Part shown: one piece after another, positions 48,611-60,208 of the stretch
Numbering within the stretch: position 1 is the first letter of the stretch
Layout of the letters: every line of letters starts with the position of its first letter
Assembly (NCBI GenBank): GCA_033032175.1
Contig: CM065318.1
Span: 8,990,001 to 9,054,000 of the forward strand
DNA from: Saturnia japonica
Taxonomy: Eukaryota > Arthropoda > Insecta > Lepidoptera > Saturniidae
DNA length: 64,000 bases
Direction of reading: 5' to 3'
Made by a program: the position numbers and the translations under genes
Notes under the pieces: generated by a model
The model's database searches: none
What the model was told of the DNA's origin: nothing
What the model saw: only the letters and a program-made list of their open reading frames with translations

Positions 48611-48925
48611 GCAACGATAGCTCAATTGGTAGCGTATACGGACTCCGCCTCGATCTACGTGAGTTCGAATCCCTGCAATGGGCCTGAGCTTTCGTTGAAG
48701 CAAAACATCGTGATGAAGCCATAGCGTGATGGTAGGGCTTTTTCTAATACACGCCTGCAAAAATCTGTCGCCAAACATCAATAAGTGAGTTCTGGCAGCT
48801 GCACTTGAGAGCTAGTTAGTCTTCCACTAGGCTTAGTGTGCTACCATCTTGGGCAACATCGTCATTTAAGGTCAGGTGAGATTGTGACCACAACCGAACG
48901 CTAAACCAATAACAATAAAAAAAAT
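48611..48925 (+). mobile_element. tRNA-derived SINE (family 2), best-preserved copy
   Basis: The tRNA-like head reads GATAGCTCAATTGGTAGCG (A box), then the B box GAGTTCGAATC at 48661-48671. It is followed by CAATGGGCCTGAGCTTTCG, AAAACATCGTGATGAAG, GGCAGCTGCACTTGAG and GGTCAGGTGAGATTGTGACC. It ends in AATAACAATAAAAAAAAT. Other copies: 20990-21127 (minus), 35900-36112, 60593-60880. The head resembles Lys/Arg/Ile-type tRNAs but cannot form a full cloverleaf after the B box, so it is not a tRNA gene. Confidence 0.8.
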
Positions 48926-49901
48926 CGTATATCCACTTTAATACATGTTACTATGTAATTAGTAAATATATTTTTATTATTTTGGGGAGTAAAGTGGAGT
49001 AAAAAAAGAAAAGTAAATAAAAAATGTTAAAAAATGTTTGTGTATTTTAAAGTGGATATAAAATATTTTGTACTTATTTCCCTAATTCCCGATATTAGTA
49101 ATTCAAGTGAAATAGTAAAGTTAAGTACATAGTAGATAAGTAATGACAAGCCGGTCATTGTGTTAAAGTGTGCGTTTATAATTCTTTCTGTGTTAACATA
49201 ACTCTTCTATTCGCGTTCACTTATTTAACTTAACCGTTCTGAAACAGATATTATCATAATAACCCGTTAGAGTTTTCGTAGATCTTATTCGTTTTCACGT
49301 GATTTTTGATTTTGATTTTGATTTGACAGTTCAGATATAAGTATTTGCATTAAGTGGTGTAAATATGGTTTATTTCTTCAATTTATATTTTACACTAGTT
49401 GTATTAGTAACTTTGTTATCGCTCTGTGAGAAAAAATTGACACCATTTGTGGGATAATTTCGACCAGAATCTCAGCTTATGTTAACTGACATTATGACTC
49501 TTAAAGGCAGTAACACACTTCATGTTACTAGGTTGCCAGGTGATCACTACAGACTTATAAAATGCCTTCCAGACTTGAAATAAACAATGTAGTAATTATT
49601 TAACGTATCCGTTGATAAAATAGATATTACTATGATTTACAGTATAAACATACAACGTTTTATTTGTATAGTTTTTAGATGTTGATGTTGTTACTGATTA
49701 AGACTAATAAGTGAGCAATTCAATAAGTAAATGATTTCTTTGTAACGGCTTTAATGATTTGGATAAAATTTTGTATTTAGAAATTTGTTTGCTTTCCAAG
49801 CTTACTTAGATTTTTCTTTTTTTGCAAGGCACCAAGAAAAGCTCGGTCACGTAGATAATCCAATTTGTTCCAATTGCGACTCAATCGTATTTCATAGTAA
49901 A

Positions 49902-50538
49902 TCTATCTATTTAAATATAAAAATCGATGTTTGTATGTATGTTGCCTATGGATTCCAAAACGATTGGAGCGATTCTAATGAAATTTTCAGAAAACCTTCA
50001 TAATATGAAGGTTTCTAATAGGTATTCTAATGCCCAGCGGGCGATCAGATCCAAAATTTCGTTTGAAGTGAAAACTTCTTTAGCATCGCTATGACTTGAA
50101 AGTCGATGAAACGAAAAAGCGAAAGCGACAGTAAAAAGAGACAGATACATAAATTCATAAGATGAAATTGAGATAGGAAAGTTTTAGGCAATGGTAAAGT
50201 GGTATAAAAGTGGTTTGTTGCCGCGCAATAATGAATTTTATTACTTCATAAAAAGGCACGAAACTAAAACTTTTTAGACAACACTTATGACATTGTTACT
50301 GATTGATATTATGTTAGGTTACCATAGATATTTCAAATGTGCATTAATTGAAAATGATATTGTGAATAATGATTGTGGGTATGTACTTGTATGTACATTT
50401 TCATAAACTTTAAATTAGTGTGTATTTGATCATTTTCTAAAAAAAAACACAGATGTGAAGGTTTCACTTCTACCACGTGTGAATTGCAGACATAATTTTT
50501 TTTTCTGAGCCACAGCAACGCTTGGCCGGGTTTGCTAG
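49902..50538 (+). mobile_element. Helitron-like non-autonomous element just upstream of exon 2
   Basis: It begins A|TCTATCTATTTAAATATAA and ends GCAACGCTTGGCCGGGTTTG then CTAG|T (50535-50538), the A|TC...CTRR|T pattern of Helitrons. AGCAA...TTGCT near the end can form the short terminal hairpin expected. The 637 bp encode nothing. It lies 289 bp before exon 2 in the sense direction, so its 3' end is the nearest recognisable repeat upstream of the splice acceptor. Confidence 0.7.
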
Positions 50539-50827
50539 TATTTTATATTTTCAATAACCAGATATATTGTAACTGGTAGAATTGAAACAGATGATTAAGC
50601 ATATCCAAAATCCCAATATAAGATTTAATTAAATTTATTTGATATAGCGTGTTTAAATCACAAAATAGATAGGTACAGAAAGCTAGCTCCATACATCAAG
50701 CGATAATGACGCATACGTACGACGATCTCGGATCAAGTCGGTCGAACGTCAGTTGCGAATGTCCACGCTCACCTGTACTTTTTGTTTTATACGATGTACT
50801 AACTTAAATAAAATATTTCGTTTCCAG

Positions 50828-50900
50828 GGTTACTGTGCTGAGTCAGTTAACAATGTCAGGGAAAGCGTCTAACACTACGACAGTGACTCCATCACAAGAG
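50828..50900 (+). CDS. Secreted thrombospondin type-1 repeat protein, exon 2: end of signal peptide and linker
   Basis: The acceptor is TTTCGTTTCCAG|G and the donor is CAAGAG|GTATAA. The first base completes Trp14 and 24 full codons follow: VTVLSQLTMSGKASN, then TTTVTPSQE (phase 0 exit). The hydrophobic stretch completes the signal begun at 30078. Cleavage is likely near Ala27-Ser28. Asn29-Thr-Thr is an N-glycosylation sequon at the very start of the mature chain, followed by a Thr/Ser-rich linker. The other two frames stop inside the exon. In isolation this exon would be hard to call; the phase match with both neighbours is the main support. Confidence 0.75.
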
Positions 50901-51135
50901 GTATAAATTTCAAGTAAATCATGTGCCATTTATTTAGACATTTTTATAATAATTCTAAATTGTATACTGTTGTAAAGATAAATTCTATTCATTATTGATT
51001 TAATTATTATTTTAACACCAAATTAAATATCACATATATAAAAATTCGGATCTCTATTGGACTTTTTAAATTATATATATATGTATATATGTATCGGAAT
51101 CGAGTCCATTATATAATTTGTTTGTTATATTACAG

Positions 51136-51251
51136 AATACCGAGGAGATGGAAAGCGAGGGTTATGCTTGGAGTCCATGGGGAAGTTGGAGTCCATGTTC
51201 TAGATCTTGCGGTGGAGGTGTGTCAGTACAAGAACGTTATTGCTTACCAAG
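51136..51251 (+). CDS. Secreted thrombospondin type-1 repeat protein, exon 3: core of the TSR
   Basis: The acceptor is TTTGTTATATTACAG|A and the donor is CCAAG|GTTTTA. There are 38 codons plus two bases. The text [20 protein letters not shown] then [18 protein letters not shown] is a textbook thrombospondin type-1 start. Trp50, Trp53 and Trp56 form the W-x-x-W-x-x-W ladder (C-mannosylation type). Cys59, Cys63 and Cys74 are the first three cysteines. CSRSCGGG fits the CxxS/TCxxG O-fucosylation consensus. Such repeats bind matrix partners and glycans outside the cell. One TSR immediately after the signal peptide fits ADAMTS-like/papilin proteins, including the insect Lonely-heart type; a full ADAMTS protease would have a propeptide and metalloprotease first. 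Confidence 0.92.
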
Positions 51252-51484
51252 GTTTTATATTTTTGCTATGATAAAAAATAACTTTACGATTTAACACGTA
51301 TATTCTATACTAGCTATGCCCGCGAATCCGTCCACGTGGTATATATCGTGAATGAAAAACAGCAACTAAATAAAAACCTCACCATACGGTATGTGAGCCG
51401 TATAACTAAAGTCGTTTTAAATATTAACCGATATCACAGTTTAACAATCATACCGATATTATCTAAAAGACATAAAGGCTGACT

Positions 51485-51579
51485 GTCCAAACTCCGAGCT
51501 TCTACTGATAATTTCATTGAATAATCCAATTACACTTTTCTCGACATGGGAATCGAACCTAGGACCTCGAGTATAGCAG
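51485..51579 (-). mobile_element. SINE family 1 fragment
   Basis: On the minus strand, CTATACTCGAGGTCCTAGG, then GTTCGATTCCCATGTCGAG, then TCAGTAGAAGCTCGGAGTTTG matches the B-box region and body of the copies at 14896-15374 and 19247-19508. The head is cut at 51579, where a T run and unrelated GC-rich DNA begin, and the tail is missing. Confidence 0.65.
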
Positions 51580-52260
51580 TTTTTTTAAGGGGCCTTATCT
51601 AAAAACATAGCCGATGATGGCTTTTACAGCTTTACCGGGCTTGGGGGCGAGCGCTTAAGGCACTCAGCCATGAAAGCGTTGGCAACAAGTGCGCAAGGGT
51701 GCCAAAGTGGCTGGACCTCGGCTTGGGCTGTTGCCGCGATTGCAATTAAGTCGCGATCTGACTCTCTATCCGTAAAATTGTAGCTAAACTAACATTTACA
51801 TATCCGTGCCTCCTGGGAGGAAGGAAGGAACATGTGTATATGTAAACTAACTATCGTAAAAAAAGAATAAAGGTCCCTTACAGAACCTATGTACTTGTGT
51901 GGTGTGCACGTATGAATGTACATATTGTGTGTAATGATGTGTGTGGGTAGCTACGTGATTGCAAGTGCAGTGTCACCTGTATCGCGCGGGCGGCTGCCAG
52001 ACTCAAGGGTTGTACACCGAGTGGACGGACCTAGGCTTGAGTTACCGCAAGAGAGGGAGGTCGCGGCGGTGGGTGTGCGGGACCGAAGTTAGCCGCCCAT
52101 CCCCTGCAGATGGAACGGTGGTTTCGCGGGCGTGGGCGAGCACGCTCTGTTTGGTGAGACGGTGGAGTAGTATTTGTTTATTTCCTCGATCTTATCTACG
52201 GGATCGGTAAATATATTACGCGGTTGGTGTTGTTCGCGGGGGACGTTCGGTTTACGTTCA
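51580..52260. repeat. GC-richer block, unidentified repeat
   Basis: Text such as GCTTTACCGGGCTTGGGGGC, GAGCGCTTAAGGCACTCAGC, GTTGCCGCGATTGCAATTAA, CTGGGAGGAAGGAAGGAAC, AAAAGAATAAAGGTCCCTTA and TATCGCGCGGGCGGCTGCC is markedly different in composition from flanking intron DNA. It is flanked at the left by a short T run. No reading frame shows a known domain on either strand. It looks like an untranslated part of a large retroelement, but this is inference. It lies 330 bp after exon 3. Confidence 0.45.
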
Positions 52261-52261
52261 G

Positions 52262-52327
52262 GCTTTTTTAAACATAAAATACATCATTTTGTAAATCTAC
52301 CCATGCGAAGATGGGGCGGATCGTTAG
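52262..52327 (+). repeat. 3'-end fragment of the Helitron-like family at 36.8 and 54 kb
   Basis: CTTTTTTAAACATAAAATAC, then ATCATTTTGTAAAT, then GAAGATGGGGCGGATCG and TTAG|T matches the terminal 65 bases of 53995-54422. The end is TTAG instead of CTAG. Confidence 0.6.
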
Positions 52328-53994
52328 TTATCTATAATTTAATTTTTTTGTTTATTTTGTAGATTATAAATCGTTGGTATAGGATTTTATTATAGTAAAA
52401 TTTTATTAAAAAGAAAATATATTATGGAATATTGCATAAATTGTATCATAAATAATGATTTCAACAAACATTATCTTCAAAAAAACTGGTATAAAACGAT
52501 ATAAATACATTACATACAAAATATATTAAACACTAAAGAAGTTTACGATTCTATTTATTTTGAATATAAAGGTGTTAACTTTTGACTGTATTTCATTATG
52601 TTTTTTTTAACTAGTACAAAAGTGAAACCTCGAATTAACTAACGATTCGGTGCCGACAACACTCGGCGCCAAGCAAAGTACTGCATAATATAAAAGCAAA
52701 AATTGTAAACACCATCCATTTACACGCTTATTCCGATAATCTCTTTAAAGAGGCGTTTACACTTTACGATTTTCTTGTTTCATTGTGAATATCTTTTGAT
52801 GAGAAATAATGAATTCAAACATCAGAAAAAATACCAACATCCGAAAGAACGTATAAGTTAGTTCAATGAAGTATTAATTTAACTAAAGTGTATATTTCTC
52901 TTTGGAGTGTGAATCTAGTTTTCAGATCAAAGTAAATAATAAGACGTTATGTACGACGAGGTTCAATTTTTATAATCTATTAAAATTTTACAAAGAAACA
53001 TCGATATAAAATATATTTTTATATTATAGTACTTAGACATTTTTTTTCCGCTAACTTTAAGTCGGTCATGTGACTTACCATTATAGTACATACGTAACAG
53101 TTTTAACTTTTTTATAACAATTATTCCACACTATAGTAATATAGGAAGACTAGTCTCTGATTAAAAAAAACGGTATGATTTTAACTACCGCCAATTAAAT
53201 GCACATTTAATGTTCTAATTAATTAATGTGTCATCAGAATCAAGTCACCAAACAATATCAAAACGCTTACTTCAAACTTCTTCAATATTAATACTATCTG
53301 GTGCTAGCCGGCTGCTGTCACGGGCATCTCCCGCTGTTTTTTATCACAAACCAAACTTAATTTGATCATTTAGCTTATGGATTTTTTCAAAACCTCCGTT
53401 TTTATCATCTTCCTTTGGAGAATGTTTTCATTAATATGATGACAAAAATATTTTTTGGAGAATAGAGAAGTATTATAATTTTAGGATATTTATTATTGGT
53501 GATGAATATAAACTTTGGTGAAAAAAAATATTGTTGGCTTAAAGAAACATATTTAACCTAGATTACATTTAACGTAAACTCCAAGAAACGATTTTAATTT
53601 GGCTCACTTAATGTTGCAAACTGGTTTAAAATTACCGTCGACTATCATCATTGATTAATCAGTATCATTGACATGTTCATTGGCGTACCCAGTGGCATAT
53701 ATCCAATCATATCCGATTAGCAATTACTCATTTCCCTTTATCTAAATGTCGACACGTACAATTTGATAATCTGACAGCGTCTGAACTTAAATCAATTCGA
53801 TTACAATCAACTTTTCATTTTGAATAGGTGGTCTTTTGTCCGACAGGTTTATTGGACCAGTTTTAAAGATATAAATCAACCTGATTTGGGTCATAGTGTT
53901 TATGAAAAATATTTTGTACATAATATGATATCTTGTATGAATTGTAAACGCATTATAATTGTTAATGATAAAATTTACCATTTTATTTTTTCTA

Positions 53995-54422
53995 ATCCAC
54001 GCAACGGATTTTTATACGGTTTTCACTATCACTTATAGATGATAGAAAGATTTTTACGGAAGGTTAGTATGAATTGTACTTTTCTAATAAGTTTTTGTAT
54101 AGTAGAGAAAAACCAATGTTTTGTAATCAAGTCGCCAACAAACCGATTTTCGGCCTCTTACATGGCTTACGCCGCGCTGGCTAAGACTTAAGACATACAT
54201 CAATGTACTAAAGAATTTTAGTTCTCCAAAAACCCTTCAAAAGTGCGCGATGGCATATGTTTATCTCCTAAGGCTGTCTCACAGTAAATTTAGTGCACTT
54301 TTCGTAACTATTAAATTATTTACTATCGATAATAAAGCGATAAACTCTAAACCATGCTTTTTAAAACATAAAAGTCCCCACTTTATAAATTACAACCGTA
54401 CGAAGCTGGGGCGGATCGCTAG
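53995..54422 (+). mobile_element. Helitron-like element, 5'-incomplete
   Basis: It ends GAAGCTGGGGCGGATCG then CTAG|T at 54419-54423. Upstream, in order: CCACGCAACGGATTTTTATA, TTTTACGGAAGG, GGCTTACGCCGCGCTGGC, CTTTTCGTAACTATTAAATT, ATGCTTTTTAAAACATAAAA. The same series, inverted, makes up 36837-37574. The two copies therefore lie in opposite orientation in introns 1 and 3. Confidence 0.6.
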
Positions 54423-54545
54423 TTAGTAATAAATAATTTAATACGGCACCGCTTTAACACGTTAGATAATTTTTTGAAAGTTTTGGAAGTATTTGATTCT
54501 TCTCTATACATTCACTAAACAATTATTACACAGTTAAAAAATATA

Positions 54546-54740
54546 ATATCTGGGCGACAGAGCTTTGCTCGGTGTCTAACAAAAAAAAAAACACCTATCT
54601 AGGTATACTTGGAATGTAAAACATTATCTAAATACAAAGTTTCATTGAAATCGTTGAAGCCGTTTCCGAGAAACCAATTACATATAATATATATAATTAC
54701 ATATAATATATATAAGAATTGCTCACTTAATATAATAAGA
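54546..54740 (+). repeat. Repeat starting TCTGGGCGACAGAGCTTTGC
   Basis: Second long copy of the family at 13641-13903. The head GAGCTTTGCTC is a small hairpin. The tail contains two tandem ATTACATATAATATATATA units (54675-54713). Confidence 0.65.
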
Positions 54741-57707
54741 TAAAATAATTTGATAAACCCAATCGTGTTTCTTTTCTGCCTTTCTTGATGACTGGGATGT
54801 TTTCCGAATCGGTGTTGGTGTCTTGACGAAGGCCTAAATTAAATAATATATTTTTTATTTTCATTATACTAGCTCCTGCTCATTGTTTTTTTTCGATATA
54901 ACATGTATTCTATGTTATATATTTTAAGAAATAATAGACTCCTATGCCAAATTTCATTAGAAGACACATATTTTGAGTGTGATTGATCGATGAAGGTTTT
55001 TTTTTTTTAATTTTAGGTAGGGGGAAAAACTTATGGGTTCGCGTCACCGATGACCTCGACATGCTCGTGACATATTATATACTCGACTGTATTATATTAT
55101 GCGTGATTGACTTTTTGGATGGGTAAAATCTTGTGATTTCGCATCACCGACATGTTCTGCAATAATTTAGACTATAGTTAAATTTACAAATTCAAAAAAG
55201 AACACAGTTATTCCATTGTTTTAAGTTTTCACTTCTGTCGGCAGTCTATATGACTGACTCTGTTTTTTTTATTATCTTTCGGACAACACTATAGCTTTGA
55301 AAATCTGACATTTATCATCAATTTGTATTTCGTTAGTATAAAATTGTATCTCGCCTGTCTTATAGAGAAATACGGGAATGTAATAATACTTAAAGTTACT
55401 TTAATGTTTAAAATAATCGCTAAGTGTAAAACCACCCAAAGCGTTCGGTTCAAAGGTTAAATATGCCATCGCGATCTGTCTCGGATGCTTTTTATCGGCT
55501 AAATTAAGGTAATGGAGACCGCAGCGTAAAGCGCTGTAACAAGCTGTTATTGTAGAGCATTGATTGCTTGTACTCATACAGACAGTATTCCTCTGGGTCC
55601 AAAACTATGGAGCTCGATTACTGATATTCGATAAAAAAATATTGAAAGCTAATTTGTCTTGAAAATTGTAGTTAAGTTTATTAAAATTACCATGCATTAT
55701 TAATATATAATAATTAAAAAAAAACTTAAAAATCACGCTTTTATAGAAAATCCAAATAAAAAATAGAAAATATTTTTTAATGAATTTGAATAAAGAATAG
55801 CGTAAAAAATGTAAAGAAAAAAAAAAGATTTTTATTATAAAAAAAGCGTGGAGTGCATGGTGTAAACAGTTATAAATATTTTATTGACAGATATTAGTAA
55901 AAAGATTATCATTTTGATAATATCTTTAAAATCAGCCCACGTTTTTTTTAACAAAAATTTTTTTTTTCTTAAATTTTTTAACTAGTTTTCTTATATCAAA
56001 TTTATTTTTTTTTTTTTTTGGATTTTCGCTAATCCTGATTATCCTAGTAAAGATAATGGGTCTAACTGTTTGAAGTATTGACTTGTCATCGGTCCTTGAT
56101 AAGTATATGCCAAATTTCGAGTTAATCAGACGTTTTGATGGGGGTCAAAATCATGTTCAAAGTTTCTGTTACATACGTATGAAGCTAATAAAAGCGTATT
56201 AAAAATGGCTCAGCTTTAGAGTCGCTACTGTCGATTTCAGACTCCAAATTTTTTTACAGGTAAATCACTGTATAATTAAGCTAAATTTAAATTTTCACAT
56301 AGCGGAAATAAATTGTTTTTGAGAAATTAAATTTTTTAAATAGTATTTTTTGTAAATCTGACAATACAAAAAATGTCAGTTCTATTTATCTGGTAATCAC
56401 AAAGTTCACTTTTGAATGTCAGGTAAAATTTTTCGAAGATCGTAATATATACTTTTTTATTATTATTGTGATATTTACGCCAAACTTTAACATTTACATT
56501 ACATACTTACATAACTACTTTAATATTTTGTGGCGTTTTTTATAATCAGTGAGATATTTTAGTTTTTCCGTTGTAGCGTTAAAATTGGTTAGGTTTTCAG
56601 CGGTAGCGATTCTAAAGTCCAACCATAAAAATAATTTCTACCAGTACAATTTTATCTATAAATATAATATAAAAACTTGATTACCAATATCATCAAATAA
56701 AAAATAAAATAATATTATTAGATAAGTACCTAAATTAAATCATTTAGTTCGCGGTCACAGATTTAATTTAAATAATTATGTATTAACTTTAAAAAAATAA
56801 TACATAATATATTTACTTGATAATATATATATAATAAAAATACATACATAAAATATTATTTGTATGAATTCATTTTAGTTCAATTAATGGGCTCTATCTT
56901 CTAATATATTAATAAATATCTAGTTCTGCCTGAACATGATTTTTTATATATTTTAACAAACCGAACACGGATATGACATTCAAAATTGTCTGTCTGTCTA
57001 CTTTTATGACAAGATTTCATTCAAAAATAGCTTCGTCAGATTTTTATAAAACTTTGTACACGTAAAATTTATGCCCTTCGGTTATTCCTCAACTAATAGA
57101 CTATAAGAATTGTCAATGTAAATTGTTAAAAAAATAAAACTACGACACGAAAATAATTATTGCGTATCAAACGTATGCATAGTAATACAATAAAGTTGCT
57201 AAATGTATTTTGTTATTAAAATATTGTGATTATGGTGTGAAAATGTATCTAAATACATTACATAAGCAACTAATTGCTTTTGTCCATAAATATAATGACT
57301 GAATACGCTACTGTAGGTACTCAGCCCTTGATGTGTGTCAATCAAACCTCGATAGCCGGTGTAATGGCCCCGTGATTACTTATGGTTTTATAATGAGTAC
57401 GAAATTCATTTTTGTCTACACATTTGTTGGTGTACTAATGAGGGATTCGTTCTTTTTGTAATATTTGAAAGCGTGAATAAAATGAATAGGAGATAGAATT
57501 TATTTAACGTGTGTTGAAATGAAGTTTATATTAATACCTATTGTAAGATTTCCAATATTATGTTGTCACTGTTAGATAGGCGCTGCACCGGTAAGTAATT
57601 AAGTTATGTAAGTATGACGCAATATGGCAATAATGGCTTGTAAGTATAATGAGATAATTACAAATCGTACATTTTTCACGAGAGTACGTTGAACGTAATA
57701 ATATATT
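54741..57707. other. Intron 3 DNA, AT-rich, no gene
   Basis: A short direct repeat at about 55034-55052 and 55133-55154 shares ATGGGTTCGCGTCACCGA-like and TGTGATTTCGCATCACCGA words about 100 bases apart. A and T runs are common at 55710-56020. A degenerate repeat module lies at 56990-57120. No exon is supported. Confidence 0.5.
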
Positions 57708-57988
57708 ACGCACCGAGGGAGAAAAGTAGCATTCACGCCCGCGCGTATGGTTGTCAATCGCGAGTGGGGTTGTCCTACTTTTCTCTCTAGGTGCGTTTAC
57801 AATTTTTTTCTCCTCTGGGATGAAAAGTTTATATATTTTACATATAACAACGCCGTTGCTAGTTACCGGGAGATAAAGTAAAGTACGCACATGCGCACAT
57901 TTGCCATCTCACCGGGAGAGAATCGGGTACTTTTCTTCCGCGTGACAGGGACTAAAAGTGAACTTTTCATCCCGGAGGAGAAAATTTT
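57708..57988. mobile_element. Multi-arm palindromic element
   Basis: Two separate inverted repeats lie side by side. ACGCACCGAGGGAGAAAAGTAG (22 bases, 57708-57729) pairs with 57775-57796. AATTTTTTTCTCCTCTGGG then ATGAAAAGTT (57801-57829) pairs with 57961-57988 (AACTTTTCATCCCGGAGGAG then AAAATTTT). The loops contain GC-rich words (CACGCCCGCGCG; GCACATGCGCACAT). No coding frame is meaningful. The structure suggests a foldback MITE or one MITE inserted beside another; outer boundaries were not found. Confidence 0.6.
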
Positions 57989-58261
57989 TTTTTTTTCTAT
58001 ATTTACTAGATATTTTTTTGTATTTACCTTTGTTTTATAGTAGCAAATAACAAGGTGTACATTTTTAAATACTGATAGATTGACGCCGCCGTAGACTGGT
58101 GCAACTTGAGACATACGCTTCAAAACTATTTTCTCACATCCTGCGTTTACTAAATTTGTATAGTTACAAATTGACCAAGCCAACAAGACTTACGAGGGAA
58201 ATTCTTATCAATACAAAGTGTAAAATTATCTAAAAATTAAGTTCGTAAACTTTTACTTTTG

Positions 58262-58495
58262 CCGCACCGGTGGCCCAATGTGCTCCCTCCTTCCTATGAT
58301 ATCGGGTCCTTCAAACGAGACGTGAAGAAACATTACAGCAGGTCAGCATGACATCGACGACTGCCGATGAAATTTATGTCACGGACGTTCGCCGTTACTT
58401 CTGAACTTTACCGTAGGTACTTCATTGTACCTATGGTACCATCAGGTGCTGTAGGAGACATTTTGTCGAGCTAGTATAAAAAAACGATCCCCAAA
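58262..58495 (+). pseudogene. 3' tail of a non-LTR retrotransposon (RT C-terminus plus 3' UTR)
   Basis: The frame HRWPNVLPPSYDIGSF then KRDVKKHYSRSA ends at TGA (58350). After it come a GC-richer 3' UTR with TATGGTACCATCAGGTGCTG and an A-rich end (TATAAAAAAACG). The copy at 29024-29200 shares both coding text and UTR words. It is heavily 5'-truncated. The P-SYD-GSFKR-VK ending is recalled from lepidopteran jockey-like RTs; the clade is not certain. Confidence 0.6.
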
Positions 58496-58912
58496 TCTTA
58501 AATTAGTGAGAGTTTTTAAATTAAATTACATGATCTAACTTAATAATTAAAATATAAAGATACATTTTTATTTTATTTTCCTATCCGTAAATGAAACGAG
58601 TGACGTCACATATTTTATCAGTGGTATCTCATATTAGTACTACTACAACTATTTTCATTGTTATAATTATTTTCTATATTTGTTATGAGTTTTGTATTTT
58701 TTCTTTACAGCTAGATATATAATTTATAATTATGTACGTAATGTTGATATTATTATAAACTGAAAATACTTACAAGTGTTAATTGACTCAGTACCTATAC
58801 ATTACTTAAGAGCCACCGATATATTTAATATTTCGGTAGTCCACACGTGTATTAGTCTACTAATTGTAATAAAATCGCGGTTATAAAGCAATTTTTTTGA
58901 CTATACTTTATA

Positions 58913-60208
58913 CAGAGTGGGCCAGAAAGATATGCGAATTAAAAAAAAAAAAAAAAAACTAAATACAATACACATCTTTATTTCAATTAAAAGAGACACC
59001 TGGGAAATTTATTTCTTAAAAATTACATCGTTCAGATGTGCTCCATCCCGCTACAAACATTCCTCGAATCTGAACCCCAAATTGGTAAAAACTCGCTGAC
59101 ATATTGCGCGAGGAATAGCTGCCATTTCTTCTCGGATATTTATCTTCAACTGGTTAATCGTGGCTGGGTTATTGGAGTAGACTCTACTTTTCAGGTATCC
59201 CCACATGAAAAAGTCTGGTGGCGTTACATCCGGACATCTAGGCGGCCATGCAATGTCACCTCGGCGCGATATCAGTTTCCCAGCAAACATCTCGTTTACG
59301 GCCGCCAACGAAGCATTAGATGTATGGCATGTCGCACCATCTTGTTGAAACCACATCGCACGATTACAGGCTTCAAATTGTTGCAGTTGCGGAAAGAAAA
59401 AAATCCCTTAACATGGCTATGTATCGGTCGGAATTTACAGTGACAGATTGCCTTTGTTGATTTTCAAAGAAATAGGGTCCGATAATTCCGTTTGCTGATA
59501 TGGCCGCCCAAACGGTTACTTTCGGCGAATGCAGAGGCTTTTGATGTTTTGCACGTGGGTTCTCTGTAGCCCAGTAACGGCAATTCTGTTTATTGACATG
59601 CCCATTTAAGTGAAAATAGGCTTCGTCGGAGAACAGAATATTGTAGAAACTCTGAAAGCATTCCAACATTGTTTCAACAAAAGCTCGTCGTAAAATTGGG
59701 TCATTTGGCAGTAATTCCTGTACAAGTTGAATTTTATATGGGTGCAAATTCAAATCGTTCAACAAAAAGCGACGCAAAGGTGTTCTGGACACCATAAGTT
59801 CAAGCTGATCGCTTGCGAGTCGATAGACTAGGATAACGTTGAACTGAAGCTTTAACTTGTTCAATTGTGTCTTCCGTTCTTGTTGACATTGGGCGCCCCG
59901 CAGGCTTCTGTTTGAGAGTCGAACCAATAAGTTCGAAATTTCTGACCCACGATCGAATCACACTTTCCTTCGGACACTGATTTACGTCATGTAATCCAAA
60001 CTCACGCCCAAATAAACGTCGAACAATAGCGCACGAATCGCCATTTTTATAATAATGTTTAACGCAGAATGCACGCTGCACTCCGGTGAAGCGATCCATC
60101 GCGACTGAATTTCCGAGAACCTAGCTTCTTATCCCCCCGAGCATCCCCCGCTCATAAGGTTCCAACGCAAGAGTGTTTTTAAAACCGTACGCCTTTCTGG
60201 CCTAGCCT
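58913..60208 (-). mobile_element. Tc1/mariner-superfamily transposon, DD41D (rosa/Visitor-like)
   Basis: TA dinucleotides flank both ends (58911-58912 and 60209-60210). Inverted ends share GGCCAGAAAG (CAGAGTGGGCCAGAAAGATA on the left, CAGGCTAGGCCAGAAAGGCG on the right as minus-strand text). The length is 1296 bp. The transposase lies antisense to the host gene. A 19-base A run at 58940-58958 lies just inside the left end. Only two frameshifts interrupt the transposase, so it is one of the younger DNA transposons in the window. Confidence 0.85.
59051..60099 (-). pseudogene. DD41D transposase with two frameshifts
   Basis: It starts at 60099 (MDRFTGVQRAFCVKHYYKNG), with helix-turn-helix text through VIRSWVRNFELIGS and a GRP motif (KPAGRPMSTR). 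The frame shifts near 59805, after which TPLRRFLLNDLNLHPYKIQ and the first catalytic motif FSDEAYFHLNG follow. A second shift lies in a seven-base homopolymer at 59397-59403 (RDFFL...). The last part reads MWFQQDGATCHTS (second Asp) and CPDVTPPDFFMWGYLKSRVY (third Asp), ending at 59051. Exactly 41 residues separate the second and third Asp, which defines DD41D. All three acidic residues are kept. No in-frame stop other than those caused by the two shifts was seen. Confidence 0.88.

Noticed and set aside
51959..52362. Open frames in the GC-rich block after exon 3 as extra exons of the TSR gene
   Set aside because: No TSR, cysteine-rich or spacer-like text, and the phase-2 exit of exon 3 is satisfied by the exon at 63685, which completes the TSR.
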